Shown here piece by piece: positions 24,466 through 25,682 of a DNA stretch of 25,682 nucleotides. Position 1 is the stretch's first letter. Every line of letters starts with the position of its first letter. The notes beneath the pieces were generated by a model, which saw only the letters and a program-made list of their open reading frames with translations, had not been told where the DNA came from and did not search any database. The DNA is from an uncultured Lachnospiraceae bacterium (GTDB lineage: Bacteria > Bacillota > Clostridia > Lachnospirales > Lachnospiraceae): contig CAKRIL010000039.1 in assembly GCA_934343915.1 (NCBI GenBank), positions 1-25,682 of the forward strand, written 5' to 3'. The translations under genes and the position numbers were made by a program.

Positions 24466-25548
24466 ATGGAATTTAATGTGACACTTATTCCGGGAGATGG
24501 AATCGGACCTGAGATTGTGCGTGAGGCAAGAAAGGTCTTGGACCGAGTGGCAGAGAAATATGGACACAGATTTACATATAAGGAAGTGCTTATGGGCGGA
24601 TGTTCGATAGATGCGTATGGAGTTCCTCTCACAGATGAGGCGCTTGCAACAGCCAAGGCTTCTGATGCGGTTCTTTTAGGAGCAGTCGGCGGAAGAGTCG
24701 GAGTGGACAGCTGGTATGAGCTTCCTCCTAATAAGAGACCCGAGGCAGGACTTCTCGCAATAAGGAAGGGACTTGAGCTTTTTGCCAACTTAAGACCTGC
24801 ATATCTGTACAGCGAGCTGAAGGGTGCCTGTCCGCTTAAGGAGGAGGTTGCAGATAAGGGCTTTGACATGATTATCGTGAGAGAGCTTACGGGCGGTCTC
24901 TACTTTGGAGAGAGAAGCACCAAGGAAGTGAATGGTGTTGTGACAGCGGTTGATACACTTAAGTATGATGAGAATGAGATAAGAAGAATAGCAATCAAGG
25001 CATTTGAGATTGCAATGAAGAGAAATAAGCATATTATAAGCGTCGACAAGGCGAATGTTCTTGACACATCAAGACTGTGGAGGAAGATTGTTGCCGAGGT
25101 TGCGAAGGACTATCCTGAGGTCAAGGTGGAGGATATGCTTGTTGACAACTGTGCTATGCAGCTTGTGAAGGATCCGGCACAGTTCGATGTGGTTCTCACG
25201 GAGAATATGTTCGGAGATATACTTTCGGATGAGGCGAGCATGATAACAGGCTCAATCGGAATGCTCTCATCGGCAAGCCTCGGTGCGGGCAAGCTTGGTC
25301 TCTATGAGCCTAGCCATGGTGCAGCTCCTGATATTGCAGGTCAGGACAAGGCGAACCCTATCGCCACAATTCTCTCGGCAGCCATGATGCTCCGCTATTC
25401 ATTTGACCTTGATAAGGAAGCAGATGCGGTTGAAGCGGCGGTAAAGAGTGTAATCGCTGACGGCTACAGAACCGTTGATATAATGGCAGAGGGCATGAAG
25501 CAGGTAAGCACGACCGAGATGGGTAATCTTATCGCGGAGAGAGTGTAA
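24466..25548 (+). CDS. leuB: 3-isopropylmalate dehydrogenase
   Basis: LeuB oxidises and decarboxylates 3-isopropylmalate with NAD, the third specific step of leucine synthesis. The ATG at 24466 follows TTGGAGG by six bases; an in-frame GTG at 24448 is upstream of that site. The 360-residue length is typical. Blocks visible are LIPGDGIGPEIV, LLGAVGG, LFANLRPAYLY, DMIIVRELTGGLYFG, DKANVLDTSRLWR, LVDNCAMQLV, ENMFGDILSDEAS and GLYEPSHGAAPDIAG. Together these are the full catalytic and NAD-binding set of the isopropylmalate/isocitrate dehydrogenase family, and the arginines and the ELTGG motif point to LeuB. No other leu gene is in the window. Confidence 0.96.
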   Translation: MEFNVTLIPGDGIGPEIVREARKVLDRVAEKYGHRFTYKEVLMGGCSIDAYGVPLTDEALATAKASDAVLLGAVGGRVGVDSWYELPPNKRPEAGLLAIRKGLELFANLRPAYLYSELKGACPLKEEVADKGFDMIIVRELTGGLYFGERSTKEVNGVVTAVDTLKYDENEIRRIAIKAFEIAMKRNKHIISVDKANVLDTSRLWRKIVAEVAKDYPEVKVEDMLVDNCAMQLVKDPAQFDVVLTENMFGDILSDEASMITGSIGMLSSASLGAGKLGLYEPSHGAAPDIAGQDKANPIATILSAAMMLRYSFDLDKEADAVEAAVKSVIADGYRTVDIMAEGMKQVSTTEMGNLIAERV

Positions 25549-25609
25549 TGCTATGGTAATTTAGGGCTAAATTTTAAAATTTACTGGATTAAAGCCTGAA
25601 AGCGTGCTA

Positions 25610-25618
25610 TGATATAAT
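25610..25618 (+). promoter_or_regulatory. Extended -10 promoter of a transcript running off the right edge
   Basis: TGATATAAT (25610-25618) is an extended -10 box without a convincing -35 partner. It lies about 60 bases after leuB and would begin a transcript near 25625. Confidence 0.5.
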
Positions 25619-25620
25619 AA

Positions 25621-25682
25621 ATCCATCAAAATATATATCGCGTGGCTGCTTGCAGACAAAGCACTATATCTATTAGATGGAT
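25621..25682 (+). other. Leader hairpin candidate at window edge
   Basis: ATCCATC (25621-25627) pairs with GATGGAT (25676-25682), and CTGC/GCAG forms a small inner hairpin at about 25646-25655. It may be a 5' leader structure, but the window stops at its last paired base and I match it to no riboswitch class. Confidence 0.3.

Overview
The window looks like a chromosomal segment of a low- to mid-GC Firmicute, most likely a Lachnospiraceae-type gut clostridium. The grounds are strong AGGAGG-type ribosome binding sites, TTGACA/TATAAT-type promoters, AT-rich spacers with U-tract terminators, and proteins typical of that group: InlB-like repeat surface protein, Thr/Pro-rich lipoprotein, ECF S component next to pyridoxal kinase, and Tad pilus genes. 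The genus cannot be fixed from the sequence alone.

Layout. Bases 1-2438 hold a minus-strand two-gene module, an ABC/AAA-type ATPase overlapping a small TOPRIM/RloB-like protein. It is probably a phage-defence pair. It lies between two near-identical copies of a palindromic repeat. The right-hand repeat abuts the 3' remnant of a cpaB-like Tad pilus gene, coupled to a TadV/CpaA-like prepilin peptidase (2439-3362). Then come a Thr/Pro-rich lipoprotein and a roughly 1,090-residue surface protein with InlB/flg_new-type repeats (3601-7869). The reading frame of the surface protein ends inside another copy of the repeat family.

Bases 8226-13000 encode a large membrane sensor coupled by a 4-base overlap to a BMP-family nucleoside-type binding protein. 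The sensor joins an ECF-S-like membrane domain, an extracytoplasmic propeller with a Y_Y_Y domain, and an HD-GYP output. Housekeeping metabolism follows: aroC, tgt and a TetR regulator (13106-15931); a minus-strand vitamin B6 salvage pair (16002-17731); and, divergently, serC-serA (18025-20270). SerC uses pyridoxal phosphate, so B6 salvage beside it is functionally coherent. Next are an XRE-TPR regulator, a lipoprotein and a small membrane protein (20521-23496), then yajC (23597-23899) and leuB (24466-25548). A promoter and a leader hairpin run off the right edge.

The most unusual item is a dispersed family of about 230-310 bp elements. Three copies look complete (2131-2438, 7820-8047, 24023-24250) and two are partial (1-116, 20366-20434). 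Each complete copy is a long imperfect inverted repeat closing a centre with two small hairpins. Copies differ in sequence but keep pairing through compensatory changes. One copy borders the defence module and the broken pilus gene, one supplies the end of a surface-protein frame, and one half copy lies just upstream of a regulator promoter. I see no CRISPR array, tRNA or rRNA.
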